DNA of 64,000 bases from Haberlea rhodopensis (GCA_907163345.1 CAJQUN010000474.1:1-64000), one strand, 5' to 3'; positions 39,101 to 53,819 are shown, counted from the stretch's first letter. Notes: generated by a model from the letters alone, not told the origin. Numbers and translations are program-made.

Positions 39101-42100
39101 TATACGGCCTCTATGATGTCAGCCCGGGCTGATTTCTGAAAGTCAAAAGTCATAACAGTGTAAATGTAACATATTGGCTTTGGCAGATTCCAAATTTTGA
39201 ATTTTCAGAAAGCCGTAAGAATTTTTCACTCGGTTTTAGGGTTTTCCTAGAAGAAATAAAATTATATGGCATCTATGATGTCAGATCGGCTTGATTTCTG
39301 AAAGTCAAAAGTCATAATGGTGTAAATGCAACATATTGGATTTGACAGATTCCAATTTTGAGTTTTCAAAAAGCCGTAAGAATTTTTCACTCGGTTTTAG
39401 GGTTTTCTTAGAAGAAAAAAAATTATACGACCTCTATGATGTCAGACCGGGCTGATTTCTGAAAGTCAAAAAGTCATATCGGTGTAAATGTAACATATTG
39501 GCTTTGGCAGATTCCAATTTTGAGTTTTCAAAATACGTAACAATTTTTCACTCGGTTTTAAGGTTTCCTAGAAGAAATAAAATTATACGGCCTCTATGAT
39601 GTCAGACCGGGCTGATCTCTGAAAGTCAAAAGACATAACGGTTGTAAATGTAACATATTGGCTTTCACAGATTCCAGTTTTGAGTTTTTAAAAAGCCGTA
39701 AGAATTTATCACTCGGTTTTAGGGTTTTCCTAGAAGAAATAAAATTATACGGCCTCTATGATGTCAGACCTGGCTGATTTCTGAAAGTCAAAAGTCATAT
39801 ATGTGTAACTGTAGCATATTGGCTTTGGCAGATTCTAATTTTGAGTTTTCAAAAAGGCGTAAGAATTTTTCGTTATGTTTTAGGGTTATCCAAGAAGAAA
39901 AAAATGTATATGGCCTGTATAATGTCAGCTCGGGCTGATTTTTGAAAGTCAAAAGTCATAACGGTGTAAATGTAAAATATTGGCTTTGACGGATTCCAAT
40001 TTTGAGTTTTCAAAACTGCGCAAGAATTTTTCGTTACGTTTTATTGTTTTCCAAGAAGAAAAAAATTATACGGCCTCTATGATGTCAGCTTTGGCTGATT
40101 TCTGAAAGTCAAAAGTCATAATGGTGTAAATGTAACATATTAGCTTTGCTGGATTCAAACTTTGTGTTTTCAAAAAGCCGTAAGAATTCACTAGGTTTTA
40201 GGATTTTCCTGGAAGAAAAAAAATTATACGCCTCTTTGATGTCAGCCCGGGCTGCTTTCTAAAAGTCAAAAGTCATAACGGTGTAAATATAACATATTGG
40301 CTTTGGCAGAATCCAATTTTGAGTTTTCAAAAAGCCGTAATAATTTTTCACTCGATTTTAGGGTTTTCCTAGAATAATAAAAATTATACGGCCTCTCTGA
40401 TGTCAGCCTGGGCTGATTTTCTAAAAGTCAAAAGTCATAACGGTGTAAATAGAACATTTTGGCTTTGGCAGATTCAAATTTTTAGTTTTCAAAAAGGCGT
40501 AAGAATTTTTCATTTTGTTTTAGGGTTTTCCTAGAAGAAAAAAAAATTATACGGCCTCTCTGATGTCATCCCGGGCTGATTTCTGAAAGTCAAAAGTCAT
40601 AACTATGTAAATGAAACATATTGGCTTTGACAGATTCCAATTTTGAGTTTTCAAAAAGCCGTAATAAATTTTCACTCGGTTTTAGGGTTTTCCCAGAAGA
40701 AAAAAATTATACGGCCTCTTTGATGTCAGCCCGGGCTGATTTCTGAAAGTCAAAAGTCGTAACGATGTAAATGTAACATATTGGCTTTGGCAGAATCCAA
40801 TTTTGAGTTATCAAAAAGCCGTAACAATTTTTCACTCTGTTTTAGGGTTTTCCTAGAATTAAAAAAATTATACGGCCTCTCTAATGTCAGCCTGGGCTGA
40901 TTTCTAAAAGTCAAAAGTCATAACGGTGTAAATAGAACATTTTGGCTTTGGCAGATTCAAATGTTTAGTTTTCAAAAAGGCGTAAGAATTATTCAATCGT
41001 TTTTAAGGTTTTCCTAGAAGGGCCTCTGTCATGTCAGCCCGGGCTGATTTCTGAAAGTCAAAAGTCATAACAGTGTAAATGTAACATATTGGCTTTGGCA
41101 GATTCCAATTTTGAGTTTTCAAAAAGCCGTAAGAATTTTTCACTCGGTTTTAGAGTTTTCCTAGAAGAAATAAAATTATACGGCCTCTATGATGTCAAAT
41201 CGGGCTGATTTCTGAAAGTCAAAAGTCATAACGGTGTAAATGTAACATATTGGCTTTGACAGATTCCAATTTGGGTTTTCAAAAAGCCGTAAGAATTTTT
41301 CACTCGGTTTTAGGGTTTTCCTAGAAGAAAAAAAATTATACGGCCTCTATGATGTCAGACCGGGCTGATTTCTGAAAGTCAAAAGTCGTATCGGTGTAAA
41401 TATAACATATTGGCTTTGGCAGATTCCAATTTTGAGTTTTCAAAAAGGCGTAAGAATTTTTCACTAGTTTTTAGGGTTTTCCTAGAAGAAAACAAAATTA
41501 TACGGCCTCTATGATTTCAGCCCGGGCTGATTTCTGAAAGTCAAAAGTCATAACTGTGTAAATGTAACATATTGGCTTTGGCAGATTCCAATTTTGAATT
41601 TTCAAAAAGCCGTAAGAATTTTTCACTCGGTTTTAGGGTTTTCCTAGAAGAAATAAAATTATATGGTCTCTATGATGTCAGATCGGGGTGATTTCTGAAA
41701 GTCAAGTCATAACGGTGTAAATGTAACATATTGGCTTTGACAGATTCCAATTTTGGGTTTTCAAAAAGGCGTAAGAATTTTTCACTCGGTTTTAGGGTTT
41801 TCCTAGAGGAAAAAAAAATTACGGCCTCTCTGATGTCAGCCCGGGCTGATTTCTGAAAGTCAAAAGCCATAACGGTGTAAATGTAACATATTGGCTTTGG
41901 CAGATTCCAATTTTGAGTTTTCAAAAAGCCGTAAGAAATTTTCACTCGGTTTAGGGTTTTCCCAGAAGAAAAAAAATTATACGGCCTCTTTCATGTCAGC
42001 CCGGGCTGATTTCTGAAAGTCAAAAGTCGTAACGTTGTAAATGTAACATATTGGCTTTGACAGAATCCAATTTTGAGTTCTAAAGCCGTAAGAATTTTTC

Positions 42101-44963
42101 ACTCGGTTTTAGGGTTTTCCTAGAATAAAAAAAATTATACGGCCTCTCTAATGTCAGCCTGGGTTGATTTCTGAAAGTCAAAAGCCATAACTGTGTAAAT
42201 AGAACATTTTGGCTCTGGCAGATTCAAATGTTTAGTTTTCAAAAAGGCGTAAGAATTATTCAATCGGTTATAGGGTTTTCCTAGAAGGGCCTCTGTGATG
42301 TCAGCCCGGGCTGATTTCTGAAAGTCAAAAGTCATAACGGTGTAAATGTAACATATTGGCTTTGGCAGATTCCAATTTTGAGTTTTCAAAAAGCAGTAAG
42401 AATTTCACTCGGTTTTAGGGTTTTCCTAGAAGAAATAAAATTATACGGCCTCTATGATGTCAGATCGGGCTGATTTCTGAAAGTCAAAAGTCATAACGGT
42501 GTAAATGTAACATATTGGCTTTGGCAGATTCCAATTTTGAGTTTTCAAAAAGGCGTAAGAATTTTTAACTCGGTTTTAGGGTTTTCCTAGAAGAAAAAAA
42601 AATTATACGGCCTCTATGATGTCAGCCCGGGCTGATTTCTGAAAGTCAAAAGTCATAACAGTGTAAATGTAACATATTGGCTTTGGCAGATTCCAAATTT
42701 TGAATTTTCAGAAAGCCGTAAGAATTTTTCACTCGGTTTTAGGGTTTTTCTAGAAGAAATAAAATTATATGGCATCTATGATGTCAGATCGGCTTGATTT
42801 CTGAAAGTCAAAAGTCATAATGGTGTAAATGCAACATATTTGATTTGACAGATTCCAATTTTGAGTTTTCAAAAAGCCGTATCCGTAAGAATTTTTCACT
42901 CGGTTTTAGGGTTTTCCTAGAAGAAAAAAAATTATACGGCCTCTATGATGTCAGACCGGGCTGATTTCTGAAAGTCAAAAAGTCATATCGGTGTAAATGT
43001 AACATATTGGCTTTGGCAAATTCCAATTTTGAGTTTTCAAAATACGTAACAATTTTTCACTCGGTTTTAAGGTTTTCCTAGAAGAAATAAAATTATACTG
43101 CCTCTATGATGTCAGACCGGGCTGATCTCTGAAAGTCAAAAGTCATAACGGTGTAAATGTAACATATTGGCTTTGACAGATTCCAGTTTTGAGTTTTTAA
43201 AAAGCCGTAAGAATTTATCACTCGATTTTAGGGTTTTCCTAGAAGAAATAAAATTATACGGCCTCTATGATGTCAGACCTGGCTGATTTCTGAATGTCAA
43301 AAGTCATATATGTGTAACTGTAGCATATTGGCTTTGGCAGATTCTAATTTTGAGTTTTCAAAAAGGCGTAAGAATTTTTCGTTATGTTTTAGGGTTATCC
43401 AAGAAGAAAAAAATGTATACGGCCTCTATAATGTCAGCTCGGGCTGATTTTTGAAAGTCAAAAGTCATAACGGTGTAAATGTAAAATATTGGCTTTGACG
43501 GATTCCAATTTTGAGTTTTCAAAACTGCGCAAGAATTTTTCGTTAGGTTTTATTGTTTTCCAAGAAGAAAAAAAATTATACGGCCTCTATGATGTCAGCT
43601 TTGGCTGATTTCTGAAAGTCAAAAGTCATAATGGTATAAATGTAACATATTGGCTTTGCTGGATTCAAATTTTGTGTTTTCAAAAAGCCGTAAGAATTCA
43701 CTAGGTTTTAGGATTTTCCTGGAAGAAAAAAAATTATACGCCTCTTTGATGTCAGCCCGGGCTGCTTTCTAAAAGTCAAAAGTCATAACGGTGTAAATAT
43801 AACATATTGGCTTTGGCAGAATCCAATTTTGAGTTTTTAAAAAGCCGTAATAAATTTTCACTCGATTTTAGGGTTTTCCTAGAATAATAAAAATTATACG
43901 GCCTCTCTGATGTCAGCCTGGGCTGATTTTCTAAAAGTCAAAAGTCATAACGGTGTAAATAGAACATTTTGGCTTTGGCAGAATCAAATTTTTAGTTTTC
44001 AAAAAGGCGTAAGAATTTTTCACTCCCTTTTAGGGTTTTCCTAGAAGAAAAAAAATTATACGGCCTCTCTAATGTCAGCCCGGGCTGATTTCTGAAAGTC
44101 AAAAGTCATAACTGTGTAAATGTAACATATTGGCTTTGGCAGATTCCAATTTTGAGTTTTCAAACTCCGGAAGAATTTTTCACTCGGTTTTTTTCTGAAA
44201 GTCAAAACTCATAACGCTGTAACTGTAACATATTGTATTTGACATAGAGTTTTCAAAAAGCATTAAGAATTTTTCACTCGGTTTTATTGTTTTCCTAGAA
44301 GAAATTTTGTTTTACAGCCTCTATGTTGTCAGACCTGGCTGATTTCTAAAAGTCAAAAGTCATATCTGTGTAACTGTAACATATTGGCTTTGGCAGATTC
44401 TAATTTTGAGTTTTCAAAAAGGCGTAAGAATTTTTCGTTATGTTTTAGGGTTATCCAAGAAGAAAAAAAAGTATACGGCCTCTATCATGTCATCTCGGGC
44501 TGATATTTGAAAGTCAAAAGTCATAACGGTGTAAATGTAACATATTGGCTTTGGCGGATTCCAATTTGAGTTTTCAAAAAGCCGTAAGAATTTTTCACTC
44601 GGTTTAGGGTTTTCCTAGAAGAAAAAAATTTATACGGCCTCTTTTATGTCAGCCCGGGCTGATTTCAGAAAGTCAAAAGTCGTAACGGTGTAAATGTAAC
44701 ATATTGGCTTTGGCAGAATCCAATTTTGAGTTTTCAAAAAGTCGTAAGAATTTTTCACTCGGTTTTTTGGTTTTCGTAGAATAAAATAAATTATACGACC
44801 TCTCTGATGTCAGCCTGTGCTGATTTCTAAAAGTCAAAAGTCATAATGGCGTAAATAGAACATTTTGGCTTTGGCAGATTCAAATTTTTAGTTTTCAAAA
44901 AGGCGTAAGACTTTTCACTCGGTTTTAGGGTTTTCCTAGAAGAAAAAAAATTATACGGCCTAT
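36109..44963 (+). repeat. 8855-bp higher-order satellite unit, copy A
   Basis: Followed directly and in the same orientation by copy B. Offsets measured at several places are 8855-8856 (36121/44976, 37206/46061, 42135/50991, 44185/53041). 8855 equals 55 x 161. Rare features shared: a monomer with GATTTCTCAGTGTAAATG (38040 and 46900), GCCGTATCCGTAAG (42877 and 51733) and the deleted monomer at 44185. I noticed only about a dozen differences, so identity is near 99.8 %. Confidence 0.93.
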
Positions 44964-47900
44964 GTGATGTCAGCCCGGGCTGATTTCTGAAAGTCAAAAG
45001 TCATAACGGTGTAAATGTAACATATTGGCTTTGGCAGATTCCAATTTTGAGTTTTCAAAAAGCCGTAAGAATTTCACTCGGTTTTAGGGTTTTCCTAGAA
45101 GAAATAAAATTATACGGCCTCTATGATGTCAGATCGGGCTGATTTCTGAAAGTCAAAAGTCATAACGGTGTAAATGTAACATATTGGTTTTGACAGATTC
45201 CAATTTTGAGTTTTCAAAAAGGCGTAAGAATTTTTATCTCGGTTTTAGGGTTTTCCTAGAAGAAAAAAAAATTATACGGCCTCTATGATGTCAGCCCGGG
45301 CTGATTTCTGAAAGTCAAAAGTCATAACAGTGTAAATGTAACATATAGGCTTTGGCAGATTCCAAATTTTGAATTTTCAGAAAGCCGTAAGAATTTTTCA
45401 CTCGGTTTTAGGGTTTTCCTAGAAGAAAACAAAAGTATACGGCCTCTATAATGTCAGCTCGGGCTGATTTTTGAAAGTCAAAAGTCATAACGGTGTAAAT
45501 GTAAAATATTGGCTTTGACGGATTCCAATTTTGAGTTTTCAAAACTGCGCAAGAATTTTTCGTTAGGTTTTATTGTTTTCCAAGAAGAAATAAAATTATA
45601 CGGCCTCTATGATGTCAGCTTTGGCTGATTTCTGAAAGTCAAAAGTCATAATGGTGTAAATGTAACTTATTGGCTTTGCTGGATTCAAATTTTGTGTTTT
45701 CAAAAAGCCGTAAGAATTCACTCGGTTTTAGGATTTTCCTGGAAGAAAAAATATTATACGCATCTTTGATGTCAGCCCGGACTGCTTTCTAAAAGTCAAA
45801 AGTCATAACGGTGTAAATATAACATAATGGCTTTGGCAGAATCCAATTTTGAGTTTTCAAAAAGCCGTAATAATTTTTCACTCGATTTTAGGGTTTTCCT
45901 AGAATAAAAAAAATTATACGGCCTCTCTGATGTCAGCCTGGGCTGATTTTCTAAAAGTCAAAAGTCATAACGGTGTAAATAGAACATTTTGGCTTTGGCA
46001 AAATCAAATTTTTAGTTTTCAAAAAGGCGTAAGAATTTTTCACTCGCTTTTAGGGTTTTCCTAGAAGAAAAAAAAATATACGGCCTCTTTGATATCAGTC
46101 TGGGCTGATTTCTGAAAGTCAAAAGTCGTAACGGTGTAAATGAAACATATTGGCTTTGGCATAATCCAATTTTCAGTTTTCAAAAGCCGTAAGAATTTTT
46201 CACTCGGTTTTAGGGTTTTCCTAGAATAAAAATAATTATACGGCCTCTCTGATGTCAGCCTGAGCTGATTTCTAAAAGTCAAAAGTCATAACGGTTTAAA
46301 TAGAACATTTTGGCTTTGGCAGATTCAAATTTTTAGTTTTCAAAAAGGCGTAAGAATTTTTCATTTTGTTTTAGGGTTTCCCTAGAAGAAAAAAAAATTA
46401 TACGGCCTCTCTCATGTCAGCCCGGGCTGATTTCTGAAAGTCAAAAGTCATAACTGTGTAAATGAAACATATTGGCTTTGACAGATTCCAATTTTGAGTT
46501 TTCAAAAAGCCGTAATAAATTTTCACTCGGTTTTAGGGTTTTCCCAGAAGAAAAAAATTATACGGCCTCTTTGATGTCAGCCCGGGCTGATTTCTGAAAG
46601 TCAAAAGTCGTAACGGTGTAAATGTAACATATTGGCTTTGGCAGAATCCAATTTTGAGTTATCAAAAAGCCGTAACAATTTTTCACTCTGTTTTAGGGTT
46701 TTCCTAGAATTAAAAAAATTATACGGCCTCACTAATGTCAGCCTGGGCTGATTTCTAAAAGTCAAAAGTCATAACGGTGTTAATAGAACATTTTGGCTTT
46801 GGCAGATTCAAATGTTTAGTTTTCAAAAAGGCGTAAGAATTATTCAATCGTTTTTAGGGTTTTCCTAGAAGGGCCTCTGTGATGTCAGCCCGGGCTGATT
46901 TCTCAGTGTAAATGTAACATATTGGCTTTCGCAGATTCCAATTTTGAGTTTTCAAAAAGCCGTAAGAATTTTTCACTCGGTTTTAGAGTTTTCCTAGAAG
47001 AAATAAAATTATACGGCCTCTATGATGTCAAATCGGGCTGATTTCTGAAAGTCAAAAAGTTATAACGGTGTAAATGTAACATATTGGCTTTGACAGATTC
47101 CAATTTGAGTTTTCAAAAAGCCGTAAGAATTTTTCACTCGATTTTAGGGTTTTCCTAGAAGAAAAAAAATTATACGGCCTCTATGATGTCAGACCGGGCT
47201 GATTTCTGAAAGTCAAAAGTCGTAACGGTGTAAATATAACATATTGGCTTTGGCAGATTCCAATTTTGAGTTTTCAAAAAGGCGTAAGAATTTTTCACTC
47301 GTTTTTAGGGTTTTTCCTAGAAGAACCCAGAAGAAAAAAAATTATACGGCCTCTTTCATGTCAGCCCGGGCTGATTTCTGAAAGTCAAAAGTCGTAACGT
47401 TGTAAATGTAACATATTGGCTTGACAGAATCCAATTTTGAGTTCTAAAGCCGTAAGAATTTTTCACTCGGTTTTAGGGTTTTCCTAGAATAAAAAAAATT
47501 ATACGGCCTCTCTAATGTCAGCCTAGGTTGATTTCTGAAAGTCAAAATGCCATAACTGTGTAAATAGAACATTTTGGCTCTGGCAGATTCAAATGTTTAG
47601 TTTTCAAAAAGGCGTAAGAATTATTCAATCGGTTTTAGGGTTTTCCTAGAAGGGCCTCTATGATGTCAGCCCGAACTGATTTCTGAAAGTCAAAAGTCAT
47701 AACGGTGTAAATGTAACATATTGGCTTTGGCAGATTCCAATTTTGAGTTTTCAAAAAGCAGTAAGAATTTCACTCGGTTTTAGGGTTTTCCTAGAAGAAA
47801 TAAAATTATACGGCCTCTATGATGTCAGATCGGGCTGATTTCTGAAAGTCAAAAGTCATAACGGTGTAAATGTAACATATTGGCTTTGACAGATTCCAAT

Positions 47901-50900
47901 TTTGAGTTTTCAAAGAATTTTTAACTCGGTTTTAGGGTTTTCCTAGAAGAAAAAAAAATTATACGGCCTCTATGATGTCAGCCCGGGCTGATTTCTGAAA
48001 GTCAAAAGTCATAACAGTGTAAATGTAACATATTGGCTTTGGCAGATTCCAAATTTTGAATTTTCAGAAAGCCGTAAGAATTTTTCACTCGGTTTTAGGG
48101 TTTTCCTAGAAGAAATAAAATTATATGGCATCTATGATGTCAGATCGGCTTGATTTCTGAAAGTCAAAAGTCATAATGGTGTAAATGCAACATATTGGAT
48201 TTGACAGATTCCAATTTTGAGTTTTCAAAAAGCCGTAAGAATTTTTCACTCGGTTTTAGGGTTTTCTTAGAAGAAAAAAAATTATACGGCCTCTATGATG
48301 TCAGACCGGGCTGATTTCTGAAAGTCAAAAAGTCATATCGGTGTAAATGTAACATATTGGCTTTGGCAGATTCCAATTTTGAGTTTTCAAAATACGTAAC
48401 AATTTTTCACTCGGTTTTAAGGTTTCCTAGAAGAAATAAAATTATACGGCCTCTATGATGTCAGACCGGGCTGATCTCTGAAAGTCAAAAGACATAACGG
48501 TGTAAATGTAACATATTGGCTTTCACAGATTCCAGTTTTGAGTTTTTAAAAAGCCGTAAGAATTTATCACTCGGTTTTAGGGTTTTCCTAGAAGAAATAA
48601 AATTATACGGCCTCTATGATGTCAGACCTGGCTGATTTCTGAAAGTCAAAAGTCATATATGTGTAACTGTAGCATATTGGCTTTGGCAGATTCTAATTTT
48701 GAGTTTTCAAAAAGGCGTAAGAATTTTTCGTTATGTTTTAGGGTTATCCAAGAAGAAAAAAATGTATATGGCCTGTATAATGTCAGCTCGGGCTGATTTT
48801 TGAAAGTCAAAAGTCATAACGGTGTAAATGTAAAATATTGGCTTTGACGGATTCCAATTTTGAGTTTTCAAAACTGCGCAAGAATTTTTCGTTACGTTTT
48901 ATTGTTTTCCAAGAAGAAAAAAATTATACGGCCTCTATGATGTCAGCTTTGGCTGATTTCTGAAAGTCAAAAGTCATAATGGTGTAAATGTAACATATTA
49001 GCTTTGCTGGATTCAAATTTTGTGTTTTCAAAAAGCCGTAAGAATTCACTAGGTTTTAGGATTTTCCTGGAAGAAAAAAATTATACGCCTCTTTGATGTC
49101 AGCCCGGGCTGCTTTCTAAAAGTCAAAAGTCATAACGGTGTAAATATAACATATTGGCTTTGGCAGAATCCAATTTTGAGTTTTCAAAAAGCCGTAATAA
49201 TTTTTCACTCGATTTTAGGGTTTTCCTAGAATAATAAAAATTATACGGCCTCTCTGATGTCAGCCTGGGCTGATTTTCTAAAAGTCAAAAGTCATAACGG
49301 TGTAAATAGAACATTTTGGCTTTGGCAGATTCAAATTTTAGTTTTCAAAAAGGCGTAAGAATTTTTCATTTTGTTTTAGGGTTTTCCTAGAAGAAAAAAA
49401 AATTATACGGCCTCTCTGATGTCATCCCGGGCTGATTTCTGAAAGTCAAAAGTCATAACTATGTAAATGAAACATATTGGCTTTGACAGATTCCAATTTT
49501 GAGTTTTCAAAAAGCCGTAATAAATTTTCACTCGGTTTTAGGGTTTTCCCAGAAGAAAAAAATTATACGGCCTCTTTGATGTCAGCCCGGGCTGATTTCT
49601 GAAAGTCAAAAGTCGTAACGATGTAAATGTAACATATTGGCTTTGGCAGAATCCAATTTTGAGTTATCAAAAAGCCGTAACAATTTTTCACTCTGTTTTA
49701 GGGTTTTCCTAGAATTAAAAAAATTATACGGCCTCTCTAATGTCAGCCTGGGCTGATTTCTAAAAGTCAAAAGTCATAACGGTGTAAATAGAACATTTTG
49801 GCTTTGGCAGATTCAAATGTTTAGTTTTCAAAAAGGCGTAAGAATTATTCAATCGTTTTTAAGGTTTTCCTAGAAGGGCCTCTGTCATGTCAGCCCGGGC
49901 TGATTTCTGAAAGTCAAAAGTCATAACAGTGTAAATGTAACATATTGGCTTTGGCAGATTCCAATTTTGAGTTTTCAAAAAGCCGTAAGAATTTTTCACT
50001 CGGTTTTAGAGTTTTCCTAGAAGAAATAAAATTATACGGCCTCTATGATGTCAAATCGGGCTGATTTCTGAAAGTCAAAAGTCATAACGGTGTAAATGTA
50101 ACATATTGGCTTTGACAGATTCCAATTTGGGTTTTCAAAAAGCCGTAAGAATTTTTCACTCGGTTTTAGGGTTTTCCTAGAAGAAAAAAAATTATACGGC
50201 CTCTATGATGTCAGACCGGGCTGATTTCTGAAAGTCAAAAGTCGTATCGGTGTAAATATAACATATTGGCTTTGGCAGATTCCAATTTTGAGTTTTCAAA
50301 AAGGCGTAAGAATTTTTCACTAGTTTTTAGGGTTTTCCTAGAAGAAAACAAAATTATACGGCCTCTATGATTTCAGCCCGGGCTGATTTCTGAAAGTCAA
50401 AAGTCATAACTGTGTAAATGTAACATATTGGCTTTGGCAGATTCCAATTTTGAATTTTCAAAAAGCCGTAAGAATTTTTCACTCGGTTTTAGGGTTTTCC
50501 TAGAAGAAATAAAATTATATGGTCTCTATGATGTCAGATCGGGGTGATTTCTGAAAGTCAAGTCATAACGGTGTAAATGTAACATATTGGCTTTGACAGA
50601 TTCCAATTTTGGGTTTTCAAAAAGGCGTAAGAATTTTTCACTCGGTTTTAGGGTTTTCCTAGAAGGAAAAAAAAATTACGGCCTCTCTGATGTCAGCCCG
50701 GGCTGATTTCTGAAAGTCAAAAGCCATAACGGTGTAAATGTAACATATTGGCTTTGGCAGATTCCAATTTTGAGTTTTCAAAAAGCCGTAAGAAATTTTC
50801 ACTCGGTTTAGGGTTTTCCCAGAAGAAAAAAAATTATACGGCCTCTTTCATGTCAGCCCGGGCTGATTTCTGAAAGTCAAAAGTCGTAACGTTGTAAATG

Positions 50901-53819
50901 TAACATATTGGCTTTGACAGAATCCAATTTTGAGTTCTAAAGCCGTAAGAATTTTTCACTCGGTTTTAGGGTTTTCCTAGAATAAAAAAATTATACGGCC
51001 TCTCTAATGTCAGCCTGGGTTGATTTCTGAAAGTCAAAAGCCATAACTGTGTAAATAGAACATTTTGGCTCTGGCAGATTCAAATGTTTAGTTTTCAAAA
51101 AGGCGTAAGAATTATTCAATCGGTTATAGGGTTTTCCTAGAAGGGCCTCTGTGATGTCAGCCCGGGCTGATTTCTGAAAGTCAAAAGTCATAACGGTGTA
51201 AATGTAACATATTGGCTTTGGCAGATTCCAATTTTGAGTTTTCAAAAAGCAGTAAGAATTTCACTCGGTTTTAGGGTTTTCCTAGAAGAAATAAAATTAT
51301 ACGGCCTCTATGATGTCAGATCGGGCTGATTTCTGAAAGTCAAAAGTCATAACGGTGTAAATGTAACATATTGGCTTTGGCAGATTCCAATTTTGAGTTT
51401 TCAAAAAGGCGTAAGAATTTTTAACTCGGTTTTAGGGTTTTCCTAGAAGAAAAAAAAATTATACGGCCTCTATGATGTCAGCCCGGGCTGATTTCTGAAA
51501 GTCAAAAGTCATAACAGTGTAAATGTAACATATTGGCTTTGGCAGATTCCAAATTTTGAATTTTCAGAAAGCCGTAAGAATTTTTCACTCGGTTTTAGGG
51601 TTTTTCTAGAAGAAATAAAATTATATGGCATCTATGATGTCAGATCGGCTTGATTTCTGAAAGTCAAAAGTCATAATGGTGTAAATGCAACATATTTGAT
51701 TTGACAGATTCCAATTTTGAGTTTTCAAAAAGCCGTATCCGTAAGAATTTTTCACTCGGTTTTAGGGTTTTCCTAGAAGAAAAAAAATTATACGGCCTCT
51801 ATGATGTCAGACCGGGCTGATTTCTGAAAGTCAAAAAGTCATATCGGTGTAAATGTAACATATTGGCTTTGGCAAATTCCAATTTTGAGTTTTCAAAATA
51901 CGTAACAATTTTTCACTCGGTTTTAAGGTTCTCCTAGAAGAAATAAAATTATACTGCCTCTATGATGTCAGACCGGGCTGATCTCTGAAAGTCAAAAGTC
52001 ATAACGGTGTAAATGTAACATATTGGCTTTGACAGATTCCAGTTTTGAGTTTTTAAAAAGCCGTAAGAATTTATCACTCGATTTTAGGGTTTTCCTAGAA
52101 GAAATAAAATTATACGGCCTCTATGATGTCAGACCTGGCTGATTTCTGAATGTCAAAAGTCATATATGTGTAACTGTAGCATATTGGCTTTGGCAGATTC
52201 TAATTTTGAGTTTTCAAAAAGGCGTAAGAATTTTTCGTTATGTTTTAGGGTTATCCAAGAAGAAAAAAATGTATACGGCCTCTATAATGTCAGCTCGGGC
52301 TGATTTTTGAAAGTCAAAAGTCATAACGGTGTAAATGTAAAATATTGGCTTTGACGGATTCCAATTTTGAGTTTTCAAAACTGCGCAAGAATTTTTCGTT
52401 AGGTTTTATTGTTTTCCAAGAAGAAAAAAAATTATACGGCCTCTATGATGTCAGCTTTGGCTGATTTCTGAAAGTCAAAAGTCATAATGGTATAAATGTA
52501 ACATATTGGCTTTGCTGGATTCAAATTTTGTGTTTTCAAAAAGCCGTAAGAATTCACTAGGTTTTAGGATTTTCCTGGAAGAAAAAAAATTATACGCCTC
52601 TTTGATGTCAGCCCGGGCTGCTTTCTAAAAGTCAAAAGTCATAACGGTGTAAATATAACATATTGGCTTTGGCAGAATCCAATTTTGAGTTTTTAAAAAG
52701 CCGTAATAAATTTTCACTCGATTTTAGGGTTTTCCTAGAATAATAAAAATTATACGGCCTCTCTGATGTCAGCCTGGGCTGATTTTCTAAAAGTCAAAAG
52801 TCATAACGGTGTAAATAGAACATTTTGGCTTTGGCAGAATCAAATTTTTAGTTTTCAAAAAGGCGTAAGAATTTTTCACTCCCTTTTAGGGTTTTCCTAG
52901 AAGAAAAAAAATTATACGGCCTCTCTAATGTCAGCCCGGGCTGATTTCTGAAAGTCAAAAGTCATAACTGTGTAAATGTAACATATTGGCTTTGGCAGAT
53001 TCCAATTTTGAGTTTTCAAACTCCGGAAGAATTTTTCACTCGGTTTTTTTCTGAAAGTCAAAACTCATAACGCTGTAACTGTAACATATTGTATTTGACA
53101 TAGAGTTTTCAAAAAGCATTAAGAATTTTTCACTCGGTTTTATTGTTTTCCTAGAAGAAATTTTGTTTTACAGCCTCTATGTTGTCAGACCTGGCTGATT
53201 TCTAAAAGTCAAAAGTCATATCTGTGTAACTGTAACATATTGGCTTTGGCAGATTCTAATTTTGAGTTTTCAAAAAGGCGTAAGAATTTTTCGTTATGTT
53301 TTAGGGTTATCCAAGAAGAAAAAAAAGTATACGGCCTCTATCATGTCATCTCGGGCTGATATTTGAAAGTCAAAAGTCATAACGGTGTAAATGTAACATA
53401 TTGGCTTTGGCGGATTCCAATTTGAGTTTTCAAAAAGCCGTAAGAATTTTTCACTCGGTTTAGGGTTTTCCTAGAAGAAAAAAATTTATACGGCCTCTTT
53501 TATGTCAGCCCGGGCTGATTTCAGAAAGTCAAAAGTCGTAACGGTGTAAATGTAACATATTGGCTTTGGCAGAATCCAATTTTGAGTTTTCAAAAAGTCG
53601 TAAGAATTTTTCACTCGGTTTTTTGGTTTTCGTAGAATAAAATAAATTATACGACCTCTCTGATGTCAGCCTGTGCTGATTTCTAAAAGTCAAAAGTCAT
53701 AATGGCGTAAATAGAACATTTTGGCTTTGGCAGATTCAAATTTTTAGTTTTCAAAAAGGCGTAAGACTTTTCACTCGGTTTTTGGGTTTTCCTAGAAGAA
53801 AAAAAATTATACGGCCTAT
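44964..53819 (+). repeat. 8856-bp higher-order satellite unit, copy B
   Basis: The junction is readable. Copy A begins after GGGCCTCT, copy B ends at ACGGCCTAT before CTGATG, and the A/B joint is ACGGCCTAT|GTGATG. The exchange therefore took place in register within the monomer segment GCCTNT, as expected for unequal crossing-over or break repair between sister arrays. Differences from A include TATACGG missing in A near 38316 and GGTTGTAA in A (39641) against GGTGTAA in B. Confidence 0.93.
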
